From MSPOR6 sp964652195 (GTDB taxonomy: Bacteria; Poribacteria; WGA-4E; WGA-3G), in contig CAZZBB010000057.1 of assembly GCA_964652195.1 (NCBI GenBank), forward strand, positions 1 to 64,000: a DNA stretch of 64,000 bases, given 5' to 3'. Shown here piece after piece: positions 62,124 through 64,000 of the stretch (positions within the stretch are counted from its first letter, which is position 1; each line of letters starts with the position of its first letter). Position numbers and translations under genes: made by a program. Below the pieces are notes generated by a model, which did not search any database, was not told the DNA's origin, and saw nothing but the letters and a program-made list of their open reading frames with translations.

Positions 62124-64000
62124 CTAATCCGCAACTTTCCATAGACTCCTTCCTAATTTTGCCCCTAATAATACACCGATGAATGTATAAGCAAAGCCTT
62201 CGATAAATATACGAAGTACAATATACCAATCAGCAAAAAAGAGGCGATAGAACAGAATGGAGAGTTGAAAATCTACATATACTGCAACAGCATCACATAT
62301 ACCAAGAACAAGTGCCCAGAAAAGCAAACGACGTTTACGAACAAAGAAAAAACCTATTTCTAACAAAATAATACTTGTTCCAGTGTAAATAATTGTCATC
62401 GGGGAAAATAGGCCGAATGTAATACCCCCGAGTAGTAATCGTACTGCAGAAACGAGAAGGATAACGCCTCCTTTGTCCTCCTTAGTTGTTGCTTGTAGAT
62501 TCTCTTCTGACTTATCATGAGGAGAACCGTAAATATAGATTAACAAAGCTGTGAGTAAGGCATAGTAGAGTGTTTCATTGATAAGACCAGTCAACAGAAC
62601 AGAAAAAGGTCCAAGAAGAACTCGGATCAGATTTAAAAAGAGTATTGACGGTACAACAACAGCTACAAAAATCGTAGTACCGAACAGAGCAATAACAATA
62701 AGCTGTTTTGTTGAAAAACGGGTGAAAAACTGTCTATGAAACCTTAGTAATACAACAAGACCAATAGAACTTGCAAGTATTGCCAGTCCACTCACAAATA
62801 ATGCATGTCGATTTGGAACGATGACGTTTAACGGTTTCTTATCACTTAGTACAGTTGTATTACTTCCCCAGATTTTGACTGCTATCTCACGTTCGTATTC
62901 ACCTGCCCTCGCTAAATGTGCATGAAAATAGATAGGAAGTGGTATTGGCGTCAGTTCATCCGCCGGCAGACTTGCGAAACTAATACTCCTATCTGTTCCG
63001 GCATTTACTTCATCTGGTGGAGCGAGAAAAGGAATCGGTTCACCAGTTGTTATTTCACGATTTATTGAGGTGACAACAACATGAATAGTCTCATTACTCT
63101 GATTTCGGATATGGACTGTCTGGTAGGTTGTTGGAGTATACTTATCAGTTTGGGGTGTTGATAACCGCCCAAATAAAGGTCGGGGATAGTAAATGGAATC
63201 TTCTCTTTGTCTCGAATCAGCTATACCTGCTGCATCTGTTGGCATTTTCACAGATTCAATAGATAGATATTCAGAGATTTCAGAAACAGTTGCTATCCGT
63301 AATTGTACCGATTTATTCTGCTCCCATTCCTCCCCATCTACAGTTGAAAAGCGAACAATTCCTGAAATTTCTTGTATTCCTAATTTATCCATTTCTACCT
63401 TGGAAAGTTTTGGTATCCTCACAACCAAATCACGGTGCCATACTTCAGACGAAACAGTTAGTGAATCGGTTACTGTATAACAGGTAATCCCTTCTCTTTT
63501 TTTCGAATTCCATTTTTCTGGAATTTGGGTAGTATCCAATGTTTGGGGTATACATAATTCGAAGTTGAAGGTAGTTGGAGTATTTCCGTTTTTAACGATG
63601 ATTGTAACAGTCATCTCGCTACCTTGTAGAAGGAGTGCTGTCTGTTTTTCTTCTACAGAGGTTTGCAGGGTACGGGGTTTTCCTGTGCCATAAGGTATTG
63701 CAATTTCTATATCACCACGAGAAAAGTTGCGTGGAGATGTCAGTGTTTTACTGCTGACCTGATCTGGGGATAAGATTGCATCAAATCTGTAATTTTCACC
63801 TTCGCTCCATTCAAAATAGAGAGATTCTGATTGTCGAGGTTGGGAAGGAAAACTGAGCTGTGCAACCATCGTTCCATCAGAATTATAGGCAGACACCTTC
63901 TTAATCGGGGCATTTTCTGTAAATTGTAATTCTGCACCGAGTGGAGAAAAAGTAATCTGCCATAAATCAGCATGGTTTACGGGTTCCGATAAACATCCGA
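62124..64000 (-). CDS. Large membrane lipoprotein, truncated at the window edge
   Basis: The frame is open beyond the right edge, so the true start is not seen. Read at the edge, the chain begins G-C-L-S-E-P, consistent with a lipobox just outside the window. About 420 residues of extracytoplasmic beta-rich sequence follow, with IRNQSNETIHVVV and several SLxVSSEVWHRD-like stretches. After it come five or six membrane helices (62124-62850) and a short polar end. I do not recognise the family. The layout, a large exported part followed by a C-terminal membrane bundle, is uncommon, and the propeller protein downstream may join it. Confidence 0.6.
   Translation of the reverse strand, partial: GCLSEPVNHADLWQITFSPLGAELQFTENAPIKKVSAYNSDGTMVAQLSFPSQPRQSESLYFEWSEGENYRFDAILSPDQVSSKTLTSPRNFSRGDIEIAIPYGTGKPRTLQTSVEEKQTALLLQGSEMTVTIIVKNGNTPTTFNFELCIPQTLDTTQIPEKWNSKKREGITCYTVTDSLTVSSEVWHRDLVVRIPKLSKVEMDKLGIQEISGIVRFSTVDGEEWEQNKSVQLRIATVSEISEYLSIESVKMPTDAAGIADSRQREDSIYYPRPLFGRLSTPQTDKYTPTTYQTVHIRNQSNETIHVVVTSINREITTGEPIPFLAPPDEVNAGTDRSISFASLPADELTPIPLPIYFHAHLARAGEYEREIAVKIWGSNTTVLSDKKPLNVIVPNRHALFVSGLAILASSIGLVVLLRFHRQFFTRFSTKQLIVIALFGTTIFVAVVVPSILFLNLIRVLLGPFSVLLTGLINETLYYALLTALLIYIYGSPHDKSEENLQATTKEDKGGVILLVSAVRLLLGGITFGLFSPMTIIYTGTSIILLEIGFFFVRKRRLLFWALVLGICDAVAVYVDFQLSILFYRLFFADWYIVLRIFIEGFAYTFIGVLLGAKLGRSLWKVAD

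Noticed and set aside
1..64000. CRISPR array, prophage or integrated plasmid
   Set aside because: Repeats are dispersed, not spaced arrays; no cas, integrase, terminase, capsid or replication genes were seen.

Overview
The window is an AT-rich (roughly 60-65% A+T by eye) chromosomal segment from a Gram-negative-type, probably uncultured marine bacterium. The best lineage clue is the secreted protein at 2515-5445. It ends in a dockerin pair followed by a FlgD/type-A-like domain that opens with PNPFNPETWIPY, a signature I associate with Candidatus Poribacteria. The mix of PhyH dioxygenase, DUF362, sugar-epimerase TIM barrels, paired zinc dehydrogenases and many short palindromic repeats fits that group. 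Assignment is from memory of gene content, not from a tree. TGA is used as a normal stop, so the code is standard.

Layout. 1-8 kb: a DinF-like MATE exporter, a secreted HExxH/dockerin protein and a redoxin/c-heme fusion, separated by repeat-rich spacers. 8-16.7 kb: a D-psicose/tagatose 3-epimerase-like enzyme, a beta-propeller/M28 peptidase/PDZ protein, two orphan Leu/Ile/Val-type binding lipoproteins and a lipoprotein of the endonuclease/exonuclease/phosphatase fold, with two clear bidirectional terminators. 16.7-30.8 kb (minus strand): a compact housekeeping block, tatA-tatC-zinc ribbon, cupin-pgeF, yggS-proC-yggT-(ileS-like)-lspA, then fmt-PASTA-rpe-rsmE-mtaB. The order copies the conserved bacterial yggS-proC-yggT-ileS-lspA and fmt-pknB-rpe neighbourhoods. 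However, the ileS slot holds an intact protein without the class I catalytic motifs, and the pknB slot holds only a membrane-anchored PASTA protein.

31-37 kb: a YdjM-like membrane protein, the CCA-adding enzyme, a TVP38 protein, a coiled-coil membrane protein, a GT9 glycosyltransferase and a CPBP-like protein. 37.6-42.2 kb is accessory: DUF362, PhyH, a 37-codon membrane micro-protein with an in-frame extension after TGA, a small Cys-rich protein and a degenerate DUF6602 protein in a repeat-rich 1.7 kb. 42.4-46 kb: a sugar operon (ribulose-phosphate-epimerase-like, GatD-like and a second zinc dehydrogenase), then apt and tRNA-Arg(CCT), which lacks an encoded CCA and so depends on the CCA enzyme. 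46.2-51.6 kb: secD, secF, a YaaA/DUF6884-like protein and a sigma-54 activator. 51.6-64 kb (minus strand): M14 peptidase, a calcium-loop secreted protein, MoxR ATPase, a sugar (heptose-type) GHMP kinase, HU, an AlbA-domain protein, a beta-propeller protein and a membrane lipoprotein that runs off the window.

The strongest candidate for something undescribed is the catalytically dead isoleucyl-tRNA synthetase homologue at 22644-25226. Next come a family of short transposon-like elements with TACCATTTCT inverted ends and several families of covarying palindromic repeats. I saw no CRISPR array, rRNA, prophage, integrase or transposase gene.
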